Positions 42,896 through 51,964 of a DNA stretch of 64,000 nucleotides are shown piece after piece. The notes beneath the pieces are model-generated. The model worked only from the letters and a program-made list of their open reading frames with translations. It searched no databases and was not told the DNA's origin. Source of the DNA: Thiocapsa sp. (GTDB lineage: Bacteria; Pseudomonadota; Gammaproteobacteria; Chromatiales; Chromatiaceae); NCBI RefSeq assembly GCF_018399035.1, contig NZ_CP073760.1, positions 2,542,001 through 2,606,000 on the forward strand, in the 5' to 3' direction. A program made the position numbers and the translations under genes. The first letter of the stretch is position 1; each line of letters begins with the position of its first letter.

Positions 42896-44388
42896 AGCAG
42901 GCTGCTCCCCGTGATGAGTTGCGTCGCCCGGTTCAGCCATTGCGCAAGGAAACCGGGGATCGCGAGCCCCAGCCAGAGCACCAGACCCAGATGGACGACG
43001 ACCGGGATCATGTTGGCCTGAACCGGCTGTTGGCCTTCGGGCGGGGTGCCGTAAACCATCGGGTGCAGATGCCGGAAGAGCCCGGCGAAGGCGATGGCCA
43101 GACCGGTCACCAGCGGCAGCGTCAGCCAGGGTTGCGCCTGCATGGTGGCGGTGAGCAGCAGGAACTCGCTGGTGAAGACCCCGAACGGCGGGAAGCCGGC
43201 GATGGCGGCCACGCCCATCAGCAGCGACCAGCCGACCGCCGGCTGGGTGCGGATCAGCCCGCGGATCTTCTCGATCCCCTGACTCCCGGCGATGTGCGCG
43301 GCATGCCCGACGGTGACGAAGATGGCCGACTTGGTCAGCGAATGCACCAGCATGTGCAGCAGGGCGCCGAAGGTGGCGAGCGGGCCGCCGAGTCCGAACG
43401 CGAAGGTCATCAGCCCCATGTGCTCGATGGAGGAGTAGCTGAAGAGACGCTTGATGTCGCGCTGGCGGTGCAGAAAAAGCGCGGCGACCGTAAAGGAGAC
43501 CAGCCCGAAGCCCATCAGCAAGGCGCCCGCCAGGTGCGGCGAGGCGGTCGCCGCCAGCGAGCCATCGACCAGCATCTTGAAACGCACCAGGGCATAGAGG
43601 GCGACGTTCAGCAGCAACCCGGAGAGCACGGCGGACATGGGTGTCGGCCCCTCCGAGTGGGCATCGGGCAGCCACTGATGCATGGGCACCAGGCCGATCT
43701 TGGTGCCGTAGCCCACCAGCAGGAAGACGAAGGCGATGCGCATGACGGTGGGGTCGAGTGCGGCGGCATGGGTGTGGAGGCTGCTCCAGACCAGACCGGC
43801 GCCGGGCTCGGCCAGCATCCCGAAATCGACATGCTGGGCGGCGAAATAGGTCAGCACGGTGCCGAACAAGGCGAGCGCAATGCCGACACCGCAGAGGATG
43901 AAATACTTCCAGGCCGCCTCGATCGCCTCGGGTGTGCGGTAGAGCGAAACGAGCAGGACGGTGGCCAGGGTCGCGCCCTCGACGGCGACCCAGAGGACAC
44001 CCAGGTTGTCGGTGGTGAGCGCCGTCAGCATCGTCAGCATGAAGGTCTGATACATGCTGTGATAGACGCGCATGCCGCCGAGGTAGACCCGACCCTCGGC
44101 TCGAACATGGCGCATATAGGGCCGCGAGAAGATCGACGTGGTTAGACCGACGAAGGCGGTCAAGGCGACCAGATAGACATTGAAGGCATCGACCCGAAAA
44201 CCGATGCCGATCAGTCGGCCGAAGACCTCGCCCTCCAGCGCCACCGTCCAGGCCAACCAGACGGCCGCGGCCAGCGTGAGCGCCGAGACGGCGAGGTTCA
44301 GCCAGCCGCCCACGGCGGGCGGGCGGACCAGGGGGAGCAGGAGCGCACCCAGCAAAGGCGCAAGCAGGGTGAGCAGGAGTGCGGTCAT
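42892..44388 (-). CDS. HyfF/NuoN/MrpD-like antiporter subunit
   Basis: A 498-residue polytopic protein with about 14 TM helices. The conserved proton-translocation blocks are present: YHSMYQTFMLTMLTALTTDNLGVLWVAVEGATLATVLLVSLYRTPEAIEAAWKYF (TM4-5 Glu), GLVPMHQWLPDAHSEGPTPMSAVLSGLLLNVALYALVR (TM7 loop) and the Lys of LFSYSSIEHMGL. It should move protons or sodium ions within the complex. ATGA overlaps link it to genes on both sides. Confidence 0.92.
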   Translation of the reverse strand: MTALLLTLLAPLLGALLLPLVRPPAVGGWLNLAVSALTLAAAVWLAWTVALEGEVFGRLIGIGFRVDAFNVYLVALTAFVGLTTSIFSRPYMRHVRAEGRVYLGGMRVYHSMYQTFMLTMLTALTTDNLGVLWVAVEGATLATVLLVSLYRTPEAIEAAWKYFILCGVGIALALFGTVLTYFAAQHVDFGMLAEPGAGLVWSSLHTHAAALDPTVMRIAFVFLLVGYGTKIGLVPMHQWLPDAHSEGPTPMSAVLSGLLLNVALYALVRFKMLVDGSLAATASPHLAGALLMGFGLVSFTVAALFLHRQRDIKRLFSYSSIEHMGLMTFAFGLGGPLATFGALLHMLVHSLTKSAIFVTVGHAAHIAGSQGIEKIRGLIRTQPAVGWSLLMGVAAIAGFPPFGVFTSEFLLLTATMQAQPWLTLPLVTGLAIAFAGLFRHLHPMVYGTPPEGQQPVQANMIPVVVHLGLVLWLGLAIPGFLAQWLNRATQLITGSSLL

Positions 44389-45083
44389 GGCCGCTCCTCG
44401 CCCGCCATCTCCGCCGTCTCGCTCAGCCGATTGAGCCGGTCCACGTCCAGCGAGTCGATGCTCTCGCGGATCTGAAAGAAGAAGACCCCGAACAGGACCA
44501 TGGCGACCAAGACGTCGAAGGCGACGCCCAGCTCGACGATCAAGGGCATGCCGCCGGTCGCCGAGACGGCGGCGAGGAAGAGCCCGTTCTCGATCGACAT
44601 GAACCCCAGCACCTGGGCGACCGCCTGGTGGCGCACCACCATCATGAGGAAGCCGATCAGGACCACCGCAAGGCTGATGGCGAGGATGCTGCGGGTGAAG
44701 GCCAGCTCCTCGGCCACCATCGGCAGCACCAGCCAGGAGCTGAAGATCACCAGGCCGACCGCCGCCATGATGGCCAGGGTCGGACGCTGCAGGGCCTCGG
44801 TGTGCCGCTCCAGCTCGAGCCGGCGGACCTGTCGGTGGAGCATCGCCGGGATCACCAGCGCCTTGAGGAGCAGCGTCAACCCGGCCGAGAAATACAGATG
44901 ATGGACCTCGCCGCTCAGGGCCACGACCGCGGTGACCGCGGCGACCAGGGCGCCCTGCCAGGCGAAGGCATGGATTGCGGACACCAACCGACTCTGCGCC
45001 AGCAGGACGAAGGAGAGAAAAAGCACCAGGGCGGCCAGCAGGACCACCAACTGTTGCAGCAGCGGCAACGCCGGGAGGTTCAT
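44385..45083 (-). CDS. HyfE-like membrane subunit
   Basis: A 232-residue protein with about seven TM helices, of the HyfE family (related to NuoK/MrpC at VVRHQAVAQVLGFMSIENGLFLAAVSATGGMPLIVELGVAFDVLVAMVLFG). ATG 45083 overlaps the stop of the HyfC-like gene and is preceded by GGAGG at proper distance. Part of the membrane arm of the complex. Confidence 0.9.
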   Translation of the reverse strand: MNLPALPLLQQLVVLLAALVLFLSFVLLAQSRLVSAIHAFAWQGALVAAVTAVVALSGEVHHLYFSAGLTLLLKALVIPAMLHRQVRRLELERHTEALQRPTLAIMAAVGLVIFSSWLVLPMVAEELAFTRSILAISLAVVLIGFLMMVVRHQAVAQVLGFMSIENGLFLAAVSATGGMPLIVELGVAFDVLVAMVLFGVFFFQIRESIDSLDVDRLNRLSETAEMAGEERP

Positions 45084-46045
45084 GCCCCGACCTCCAGGAT
45101 GACGTGGCTCAAGAGCCCGAGCAGGGCCAGCAGCAAGGCGAGATTCAGAAAGGCCGGGACACGGAATAGGCGCATCTTCGCCAAGACGGTCTCGGCCACC
45201 GCCAGGGCGGCCCCGAGCACCGCCAGCTTGAGCAGGATGGCACCCAAGCCGATCGCCAGCGACAGGGGGGCCGGATCCGTCGCGATCCCCCAGGGAAAGA
45301 AGATGTTGGCGACCAGCACACCGTAGAGCAGGAGCTTGATCTGCGCCGCCCACTCCATCAGCGCCAGGTGCCGACCCGAGTATTCCAGCACCATGGCCTC
45401 GTGGACCATGGTCAGCTCCAGGTGGGTCGTCGGATTGTCGACCGGGATACGGCCGGTCTCGGCGAGCGCCACCAGCGTCAGCCCGGCAAAGGCGAAGAGA
45501 TACGAGGGGCGCAGGACGAAGGCATCCCCGAGATGATGCGCGATGACGCTGCCCAGATTGGTGCTGTGGGCGGTCATGGCCAGGGTGAAGACCGCCATCA
45601 GCATCGCCGGCTCGGCCAGGGCGGAGATCATCATCTCGCGCGAGGCGCCCATGCCGCCGAAGGCCGTACCCACGTCCATGCCGGCCAGGGCCAGAAAGAC
45701 GCGCGCCAGCGCCAGCAGCCCGGCCAGGACGATGATGTCGGCGACCACCGCGGTCGGCAGATCGATGGTCAGGAGCGGCACCGTCGCCGCCGCCAGCCAG
45801 GTGGCGACGAAGACCACGGAGGGTGCGGCACGAAACAGAGGCGAGGCGGTATGGGCGACCCGGGCCTCCTTGAAGAGCAGCTTGCGCAACTCGCGATAGG
45901 GCTGCAAAACCGAGGCCCCGCGCCGGTTCTGCAGGCGCGCCTTGACCTTGCGGACCCAGCCCACGAGGAGCGGGGCGAGCGCGGGAAACAGGAGCGCCTG
46001 CACGACGGCGAGCAGCCAGGCGGATGGTGTGAGGATGTCGGCCAT
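45080..46045 (-). CDS. HyfC/NuoH-like membrane subunit
   Basis: A 321-residue protein with about eight TM helices. Family blocks: GWVRKVKARLQNRRGASVLQPYRELRKLLFKE near the N-terminus and AETGRIPVDNPTTHLELTMVHEAMVLEYSGRHLALMEWA in the second half, the quinone/proton-channel region of NuoH. ATG 46045 is chosen as the N-terminus matching the family; no strong ribosome-binding site precedes it. A composite repeat module sits between this gene and the HyfB-like gene. Confidence 0.9.
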   Translation of the reverse strand: MADILTPSAWLLAVVQALLFPALAPLLVGWVRKVKARLQNRRGASVLQPYRELRKLLFKEARVAHTASPLFRAAPSVVFVATWLAAATVPLLTIDLPTAVVADIIVLAGLLALARVFLALAGMDVGTAFGGMGASREMMISALAEPAMLMAVFTLAMTAHSTNLGSVIAHHLGDAFVLRPSYLFAFAGLTLVALAETGRIPVDNPTTHLELTMVHEAMVLEYSGRHLALMEWAAQIKLLLYGVLVANIFFPWGIATDPAPLSLAIGLGAILLKLAVLGAALAVAETVLAKMRLFRVPAFLNLALLLALLGLLSHVILEVGA

Positions 46046-46063
46046 CGGATTCAGCGCTTCACC

Positions 46064-46150
46064 ATTAAACCGCGTCCAGAGCGAGATGCTCACTTTCGAT
46101 TGAGTTCGACGTTTGGTGCATCCACGGCCCTTAGCGGGGACGCGGTTTAA
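46064..46150. repeat. Module A repeat inside the hydrogenase-like operon
   Basis: From ATTAAACCGCGTCC (46064) to GGGACGCGGTTTAA (46150), without module B. It fills the whole gap between the HyfB-like stop and the HyfC-like start. If it ended transcription it would silence the downstream subunits, so it must be read through or the complex is expressed in parts. Confidence 0.85.
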
Positions 46151-46156
46151 GTCCGC

Positions 46157-48172
46157 TTACGCGGAGACGATCCACAGCAGGACCAAAAGGGTCACCAGGG
46201 TCCAACCGAGATAGACGCGCACATTGCCCGACTGCAGACGGACCACGCGGCGTGCCGCAGCCTCGACCAGACGTGCCAGGGGGAGATAGAGCGCGTCCCA
46301 ACTGCGGTCGACGATCTTGATCTGATGGCGCATGCCGCCGTCTTCGCGCGGAACCTGGGTCTCCTCGACCCGGAACAGCAGCGCGAAGACCCGCCGCACC
46401 GGTTGGGCGAAGGCGGTCGCGGTGTATTGCATCCGCGCCGTCGGCGGTGCGAAACCGCAGTCCCAGGCATCGCAGCGGCGCACCCGGCGCACACCGACGT
46501 GGTGCAGGCCCCAGACCACGAGAACGGCGATCGCGATGAGCAGCACCGTCACCAGAGGCGCGCTGTAGCTGGCCGTTTCGAAGGCATCGGGCACCAGCCA
46601 GAGCCAGCCTTGGCTGCCTGCGTCGGGCAGCCCGCCGCCGAGGAGCTGGCGCGGGACGGCGTCGATCAGACCGATGACCAGGGTCGGAAAGAGACCGAGC
46701 AGCACACAGAGAACGGCGAGCAGCCCCTGTCCGGCGCGGATCCCCCAAGGCCCGGGCCGGGCGCGGCGCACATGCCGGCTGCGCGCCTGACCGAGGAAGG
46801 CGATGCCGTAAACCTTCACGAAGGTCGCCGCCACCAAGGCGCCGGTGAGCGCCAGCACGGCGGTCGCGATCGGGATGAGGCTGCGCATGACACCGCTGTC
46901 GAGCTGCCAGGCCTGCAGGGCGGCCTGGAAGGTCAGCCATTCGGAGACGAAGCCGTTGAAGGGCGGCAGCGCCGCGATCGACAGACAACCGATCAGGAAG
47001 AAGAACCCCGTCCAAGGCATGCGCCGCAGCAGACCGCCCATCTGCTCCAGGTCCCGCTCGTGGGTGCTGTGCAGGATGGAACCGGCGCCCAGGAAGAGCA
47101 GCCCCTTGAAGAGGGCATGATTGAGCGCGTGATAGAGCGCGGCGACGAAGGCGAGCGCGCCCGGCAGCGGATGGCCGGTGTCGATGAAGATCAGCGCCAA
47201 TCCCAGTGCGATAAAGACGATGCCCAGATTCTCGACGGATGAATAGGCGAGCAGGCGTTTCAGATCGGTCTGCATCAGCGCAAAGAGCGCGCCCGTGAGC
47301 GCCGAGAGACTGCCGATCGCCAGCACCGCCATCCCCCACGTCCACTGGACATCGCCGATCAGATCGAAGACCAGTCGAATGAAGCCGTAGACCGCCACCT
47401 TGAGCATGACGCCGGACATCAGGGCCGAGATGTAAGACGGCGCGGCCGGATGGGCCTCGGGCAGCCAGGCATGCAGCGGCACCAGACCGGCCTTCATGCC
47501 GAAGCCGATGAAGACCAACCCGAACGCCACGCTGGCCCAAACCGGCGACAGCTCGGCAGCCCGCATGGACGCGAAGGCAAAGCCGTCGCCAAAGGAGGCG
47601 AGCACCCCGAACCCGAGCAGGATGCTCAGCCCCCCGATATGCGCCATCAGCAGATAAAGAAACGCCGCGCGGCGGTTGGCCGCCTGCTCATGCTGAAAGG
47701 CGACCAGGAAATAGGACGCCAGCGACATGACCTCCCAGGCGATCATGAAGAGAAAGGCGTCGTCGGCCAGGACGACCAGGAGCATCCCGGCCAGGAAGAG
47801 CCCGGTGAAACCGCCGAGCGCGACCAGCGAATCCCGGCCCTGCTCGAGCCCGCGCACGTAGGCCGGCCCGTAGAGCCCGACCGCGCTGGTTACCAGACCG
47901 ATCAGGAGCAGGAAGAACCCGGCGAGTGCATCGAGACGCACATGCCAGGGCAGCCAAGGCAGGCCCAGGGGCAAGGTCGCCGTCGCCACGCCGCCCGACA
48001 GCAAGGCGCCCAGTCCCGCGACGATCGCCGCCACACCGCAGAGACCGGTCAGCGGCATCGCCGCGAAGCGCACCACCTTGGGGAATCGCGCCGCCAGCAG
48101 CGAGACGGCGGCCGATCCGAGGGCGAGCGCCACCGCGAGTCCGGCGATGGACAAGGCGGTCTCGACCCTCAT
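46157..48172 (-). CDS. HyfB/NuoL-like antiporter subunit
   Basis: A 671-residue polytopic protein with about 14-16 TM helices. Core blocks: FMIAWEVMSLASYFLVAFQHEQAANRRAAFLYLLMAHIGG (TM5 Glu), GLVPLHAWLPEAHPAAPSYISALMSGVMLKVAVYGFIRL and LKRLLAYSSVENLGIVFIALGLALIF. The C-terminal part (WDCGFAPPTARMQYTATAFAQPVRRVF) is typical of HyfB/HycC. ATG overlaps the stop of the XRE regulator gene (ATGA). First structural gene of the operon. Confidence 0.92.
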   Translation of the reverse strand: MRVETALSIAGLAVALALGSAAVSLLAARFPKVVRFAAMPLTGLCGVAAIVAGLGALLSGGVATATLPLGLPWLPWHVRLDALAGFFLLLIGLVTSAVGLYGPAYVRGLEQGRDSLVALGGFTGLFLAGMLLVVLADDAFLFMIAWEVMSLASYFLVAFQHEQAANRRAAFLYLLMAHIGGLSILLGFGVLASFGDGFAFASMRAAELSPVWASVAFGLVFIGFGMKAGLVPLHAWLPEAHPAAPSYISALMSGVMLKVAVYGFIRLVFDLIGDVQWTWGMAVLAIGSLSALTGALFALMQTDLKRLLAYSSVENLGIVFIALGLALIFIDTGHPLPGALAFVAALYHALNHALFKGLLFLGAGSILHSTHERDLEQMGGLLRRMPWTGFFFLIGCLSIAALPPFNGFVSEWLTFQAALQAWQLDSGVMRSLIPIATAVLALTGALVAATFVKVYGIAFLGQARSRHVRRARPGPWGIRAGQGLLAVLCVLLGLFPTLVIGLIDAVPRQLLGGGLPDAGSQGWLWLVPDAFETASYSAPLVTVLLIAIAVLVVWGLHHVGVRRVRRCDAWDCGFAPPTARMQYTATAFAQPVRRVFALLFRVEETQVPREDGGMRHQIKIVDRSWDALYLPLARLVEAAARRVVRLQSGNVRVYLGWTLVTLLVLLWIVSA

Positions 48173-48450
48173 GGCGTGGCGTCGGCGCCGCGCGCCTCCG
48201 AGGCCGTCTGCTTGAGGCGGACCCCGCGCCCGCCGCCCGCGCTGACCTGACCCTCGCCGATCAGCTCGATCCCGGCCCGATCCAGCGCCTCGATCAGCTT
48301 CATGACCGAATCCAGGTTGCCGCGAACTTGACCGTCGCTGGCCTCCATCCGTTGAATGGTCGGCAGGGACAGACCCGCAGCCTCGGCCAAACGTCTTTGG
48401 TCGATCCCCAGCAGGGCGCGCGCGGCGCGAATCTGAGCAGCAACAATCAT
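48169..48450 (-). CDS. XRE-family HTH regulator at the head of the Ehr-like operon
   Basis: A 93-residue protein: IRAARALLGIDQRRLAEAAGLSLPTIQRMEASDGQVRGNLDSVMKLIEALDRAGIELIGEG, a classical Cro/CI-type HTH with the usual following helix. It overlaps the first structural gene by four bases, so it is co-translated and is the obvious candidate regulator of the operon. A tail of about 25 residues is unconserved. The ATG lacks a strong ribosome-binding site. Confidence 0.9.
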   Translation of the reverse strand: MIVAAQIRAARALLGIDQRRLAEAAGLSLPTIQRMEASDGQVRGNLDSVMKLIEALDRAGIELIGEGQVSAGGGRGVRLKQTASEARGADATP

Positions 48451-48577
48451 GTTTTAGACATCACTAATTATGTTCAAGTCATGATTTTATGTCGCAGAGA
48501 AATCATTTTGCAAGGTATCATCCGATCTGTCGAGCCGGTCGGTGCCCGGCATCGCGCCCACGGTCTCGCGTGCATGC

Positions 48578-48593
48578 CTGTCTTTTTCAACAG
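48578..48593. promoter_or_regulatory. LexA (SOS) box upstream of yebG
   Basis: CTGT-8-ACAG (48578-48593) followed by TA, fitting the gammaproteobacterial LexA box CTGTN8ACAG. It lies 63 bases upstream of the yebG start codon. In E. coli yebG is a LexA target, which agrees. Confidence 0.75.
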
Positions 48594-48655
48594 TATACTG
48601 TGCGCTCGAGCCCTCACGCGGGGCATCACCACAGCAGACCCCGGAGCCCAAGACC

Positions 48656-48991
48656 GTGATCGAGATCGAATACGTCGTCAGAGACCAGAAGGGAGCCGAA
48701 CGCTTGCGTACAACCGACAAAAAGGCCGCCGATGCCTACGACAAAGCACTCGAAAGCGCGGAGCGTCTCGCCGATCTGCTTCGCCACGACAAGATCCTGC
48801 CCGATTTGCCCGAGCGCGACCTCGAGGAGCTGACCATCTATCTCGCGCGCAACGCCAAGACGGTCGAGCGCATCCTCAAGGGCAAGTCGGCCGAGATCGA
48901 GCCGATGGATCTCGAGAAAGGCGACATCGAGACGGTCGCGGAACATCCCGAACCGACGTCCAAGGTCGCAACCCTGCGGGCCGCAGGCTGA
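48656..48991 (+). CDS. yebG: YebG-family DNA-damage-inducible protein
   Basis: A 111-residue protein. IEIEYVVRDQKGAERLRTTDKKAADAYDKALESAERLADLL matches the start of E. coli YebG (VKYVVIREGEEKMSFTSKKEADAYDKMLDTADLLDTWL pattern), and AIYLA-type YLARNAKTVERILKG matches its second half. The function of YebG is not defined beyond SOS induction. GTG 48656 is the start since it follows the LexA box and GGAG and begins with the family N-terminus; the longer upstream frame would include the operator. Confidence 0.9.
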   Translation: MIEIEYVVRDQKGAERLRTTDKKAADAYDKALESAERLADLLRHDKILPDLPERDLEELTIYLARNAKTVERILKGKSAEIEPMDLEKGDIETVAEHPEPTSKVATLRAAG

Positions 48992-49274
48992 TCGGGCCGG
49001 CAGGCTGGACAAGCTCCGAGGACAAGCGCCGTAGGGCGGACAAGACCCGGCATCAGCGATACATCGAAAAATCAATGCGTGCCGGGGCCAACCCGTCTAG
49101 AGTTCCTTACGATGACCGAGCGCGCGGAACTCTCGACGGTTGATCCGTCAAACACAGCGAGCCTCGCGCCGGGATCGCGGATGCGAGATCAATCCATGCT
49201 GAGCCGATCGAATCCACCGCCCGATCAGCCATGAGTCACTAACCACTAAACCACTATCCCCGGAGACCTTGCGC
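48992..49274. other. Intergenic stretch with repeat-like fragments
   Basis: It contains GTAGGGCGGACAAG (about 49030) and CACTAACCACTAAACCACTA (about 49234-49253), the latter a complement of the TTAGTGGTTAGTGGTTAG string after pepA at 10687-10704. GGAGA before 49275 is the ribosome-binding site of the next gene. No gene. Confidence 0.4.
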
Positions 49275-49847
49275 ATGAAGCTCATCGCCCGCCTGACCGC
49301 TGCAACCGCCATCCTCGCCACGACGACGCTCAGCGCCGAGACAGCTCCGAACCCGAACGCGGCCGAAGCCAAGGCCATCGTCCAGGAGTTCGCCACCACC
49401 CTGCAGGGCGAGCTGCAGGCCGCCATGAAGGACGGCGGGCCGACCAACGCCATCGCGGTTTGCTACGACCGCGCACCCGCCATCGCAGCCGACCTGTCCG
49501 AGCGCTCCGGCTGGGAGGTCGGTCGAACCAGCCTCAAGACCCGCAACACCGCCGACAATGCGCCGGATGCCTGGGAGCAGAAGGTCCTCGCGGACTTCGA
49601 CACCCGTCGCGCCGCCGGGGAAGACGTGCAACCCATGGCCTATGCCGAGGTCGTGGAGACCGCCGACGGCAAGTCCTTCCGCTTCATGAAGGCGATCCCG
49701 ACCGCAGAGGTCTGCCTTGCCTGCCACGGCAGCGACATCACGCCGGAGGTCGCGGCGGCGATCGATGAGCGCTATCCTGAGGACATGGCACACGGCTACG
49801 GCCTCGGCGACGTCCGAGGTGCCTTCAGCCTGTCCAAGCCGCTCTGA
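49275..49847 (+). CDS. DUF3365 (Tll0287-like) periplasmic haem-binding protein
   Basis: A 190-residue protein. Signal peptide (MKLIARLTAATAILATTTLSA), an alpha-helical front (EAKAIVQEFATTLQGELQAAMKDGGPTNAIAVCYDRAP), WEVGRTSLKTRNTADNAPDAWE, and a single c-type haem motif CLACH followed by HGYGLGDVRGAFSLSKPL. This is the layout of DUF3365 sensor-like cytochromes. The role (redox sensing or electron transfer) is not known. A strong terminator hairpin follows. Confidence 0.92.
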   Translation: MKLIARLTAATAILATTTLSAETAPNPNAAEAKAIVQEFATTLQGELQAAMKDGGPTNAIAVCYDRAPAIAADLSERSGWEVGRTSLKTRNTADNAPDAWEQKVLADFDTRRAAGEDVQPMAYAEVVETADGKSFRFMKAIPTAEVCLACHGSDITPEVAAAIDERYPEDMAHGYGLGDVRGAFSLSKPL

Positions 49848-49854
49848 CCCCACC

Positions 49855-49878
49855 CCGCCCGGGCGAGCGCCCGGGCGG
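49855..49878 (+). terminator. Strong terminator-like hairpin after the DUF3365 gene
   Basis: CCGCCCGGGC (49855-49864), loop GAGC, GCCCGGGCGG (49869-49878): a perfect 10-pair GC stem followed by TTGCTTC. It starts eight bases after the stop codon. Confidence 0.7.
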
Positions 49879-49931
49879 TTGCTTCAACATCGGTCCGGGC
49901 TCTCGCCCGAGCCGCCAACGTGACATCAGCC

Positions 49932-50492
49932 ATGGCCGAGGAACGGTTCGATCTCAGCTATAGGGGCGATCTGGCTCCCGGAGCCGACCCGGCGCGGGTG
50001 CGCGAGCGCCTGACGGCGCTCTTCAAGCTCAGCGAGTCCGGTGCCGAGCGCCTCTTCACCGGACGGCCGGTGATCGTCAAACGCAACGCCGATGCCGCGA
50101 CCACGGCACGCTTCACCGAGGTCTTCGAACAAGCCGGCGCCATCCTGACGGTGACGCCCCTGGACACAGAGGCGCAATCGCGCAGATCCGGCAACGCGAC
50201 CGATGCCGTGTCGGCTTCGCACCGCTCCCCACCCTCGCAGCCGGACTCATCCGACGACAGCGCCACCCCGCCCCTCGCGCTGGCCACCACCCAAGACGGC
50301 TTTCTCGAACCCGCACGCACGGTTAACATAGCGGCCTTCGACACTGGCGAGCTGAGCCTCGTCTCGGGGCAGGACTGGAGCCTGGCGGACTGCGAGCCGC
50401 CGCCCACGCCGATCCCGATTCCCGACATCGACTATCTCTCGCTCGCCGAGATGGAGCCCCCGGCCGAGAGCCCTCGGGGCGAGAACTCTTGA
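49932..50492 (+). CDS. Conserved hypothetical protein with a small N-terminal fold
   Basis: A 186-residue protein. The first about 80 residues (FDLSYRGDLAPGADPARVRERLTALFKLSESGAERLFTGRPVIVKRNADAATTARFTEVFEQAGAILTV) form a small alpha/beta domain seen repeatedly at the N-terminus of proteobacterial membrane or unknown proteins. The rest is Ser/Pro/acidic low complexity with VNIAAFDTGELSLVSGQDWSLADCEPP. No function can be assigned. The ATG at 49932 gives the conserved N-terminus. Confidence 0.65.
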   Translation: MAEERFDLSYRGDLAPGADPARVRERLTALFKLSESGAERLFTGRPVIVKRNADAATTARFTEVFEQAGAILTVTPLDTEAQSRRSGNATDAVSASHRSPPSQPDSSDDSATPPLALATTQDGFLEPARTVNIAAFDTGELSLVSGQDWSLADCEPPPTPIPIPDIDYLSLAEMEPPAESPRGENS

Positions 50493-50571
50493 AGCGAGCC
50501 CCCCCGGAGCGCGACCCCTTGAAGCGAGACCCAAGAACCGCCCGACCGACGCATCAGCCTACGAGCAGAGT

Positions 50572-51764
50572 ATGAGCACGGATTTGGACCATATCGTTAT
50601 CGGCGCCGGCATCAGCGGCTGGGTGCCGCCCATTTCTCGGCCCGCCGCAGCCGCCGGACCCTCGTGCTGGAGTCCTCCGAGCGTGTCGGAGGCTGCATCA
50701 ACAGCCGGACCTTCCCGGAGCTCGGCGGCTTCTGGACCGAGGCCGGTGGCCATACCTGCTTCAACAGTTACGGCAATCTCCTGTCGATCCTGGACGATCT
50801 CGGATTGACCCGACACGTTCAGCCCAAGGGAAAGGTCGGCTATCTTCTCTGGAAGGGCGGGCAACGCGGCTCGATCCTCTCTGCGCTGCACGTTTGGGAG
50901 GCGATGCGCTCGATCCCGAAGATCTTCTCCGCCCCCAAAGAAGGGCGCAGCGTCTCCGACTATTACGGCGATGTCCTCGGACGACACAACTACCGCGACC
51001 TGCTGCGTCATGCCTTTCAGGCCGTGATCTGCCAGCCGGCCGACGACTACCCCGCCGAGGCGCTGTTTCGCCGCAAACCGCGCCGCAAAGACGTGATCAA
51101 GGCATTCACCTTCTCGACCGGGCTCTCCGCCATCCCGGCGGCCATCGCCGCGCAGAAGGGGCTCGAGGTCCGCACCGGACAGCAGATCTCCGCGATCGAG
51201 CGCAACGGCGAGGGCTTTCGCGTCACGACCGGCGAGGAGACGTTGAGCTGCGGCTCGCTCACCCTCGCCGTTCCGCCCGATGCCGCCACCGCGCTGATGC
51301 CGGCCGGCTTCGACGCCGCGCGGGCCGCGATCACCGATATCGGCGTGGTCGAGATCGAGACCCTGGTCCTGGCGTTCCGCACCGCGGACCTGGGACTCAA
51401 ACCCATCGCGGGTCTCATTGCGGTGGACGAGGCATTCTACTCGGCCGTCTCACGCGATTTTCTCGCCGACCCGAGCTACCGCGGATTCGCCTTCCACTTC
51501 CGACCGGGCGTGCTGAGCGAGCAGGCCCAGATCGAGCGGGCCTGTCTCGCGCTGGGCACCACGCCGAGCCACATCGCGGCACAGGCGCGGGTCCGCAATC
51601 GTTTGCCGGCCCTGCGCACGGGCCATGCCGCGCGGATACGACGGCTCGACGAGACCCTCGCCGGGACACGGCTCGCGGTCACCGGAAACTGGTTCCTCGG
51701 CGTCTCCATCGAGGACGCCCTGACACGCAGTCGCAGCGAGTCGGACCGACTCTTCGCGGGATAA
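50572..51764 (+). pseudogene. FAD-dependent amine oxidase/protoporphyrinogen oxidase-like gene with a frameshift
   Basis: The ATG at 50572 gives MSTDLDHIVIGAGISG, the start of a dinucleotide-binding Rossmann fold, and then leaves frame. From 50619 the other frame continues LGAAHFSARRSRRTLVLESSERVGGCINSRTF, the expected continuation, through to the C-terminal FAD part (LAVTGNWFLGVSIEDALTRSR). One base is missing in the Gly codon at 50617-50619. Restoring it gives about 397 residues, normal for the HemY-like/NAD(P)-binding Rossmann oxidoreductase group. This is either a recent single-base loss or an assembly error. Confidence 0.85.
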
Positions 51765-51931
51765 GGTGATTTCCGGGAAAGCATCGACCAACATGTAGGG
51801 GCGACTTTAGTCGCCCGGTAAGCATCGGCAACACGCACGGCCGGGATGATCATTCCCGGAAACCGCCTTAGTCGCCCGGTAAGCATCGGCAACACGCCCG
51901 GCCGGGGTGATCATTCCCGGAAATCGCCTAA
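51764..51931. repeat. Family C repeat with a tandem partial copy
   Basis: A full copy at 51764-51870 (GGTGATTTCCGGGAA to CGGAAACCGCC), immediately followed by a second right half (GTCGCCCGGTAAGCATCGGC... to GGAAATCGCC, 51871-51931). The two right halves differ at a few bases (ACGGCCGGGATG against CCGGCCGGGGTG). It starts directly at the stop codon of the oxidoreductase gene. Confidence 0.85.
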
Positions 51932-51964
51932 GGCTCAACATCGCCACCGATCGAGATCAACCCC

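Noticed and set aside
39773..48172. Functional hydrogenase-4 or formate hydrogenlyase
   Set aside because: The large subunit has no cysteine at L1 and only one at L2, and there is no formate dehydrogenase or maturation gene nearby. Called Ehr-like instead.
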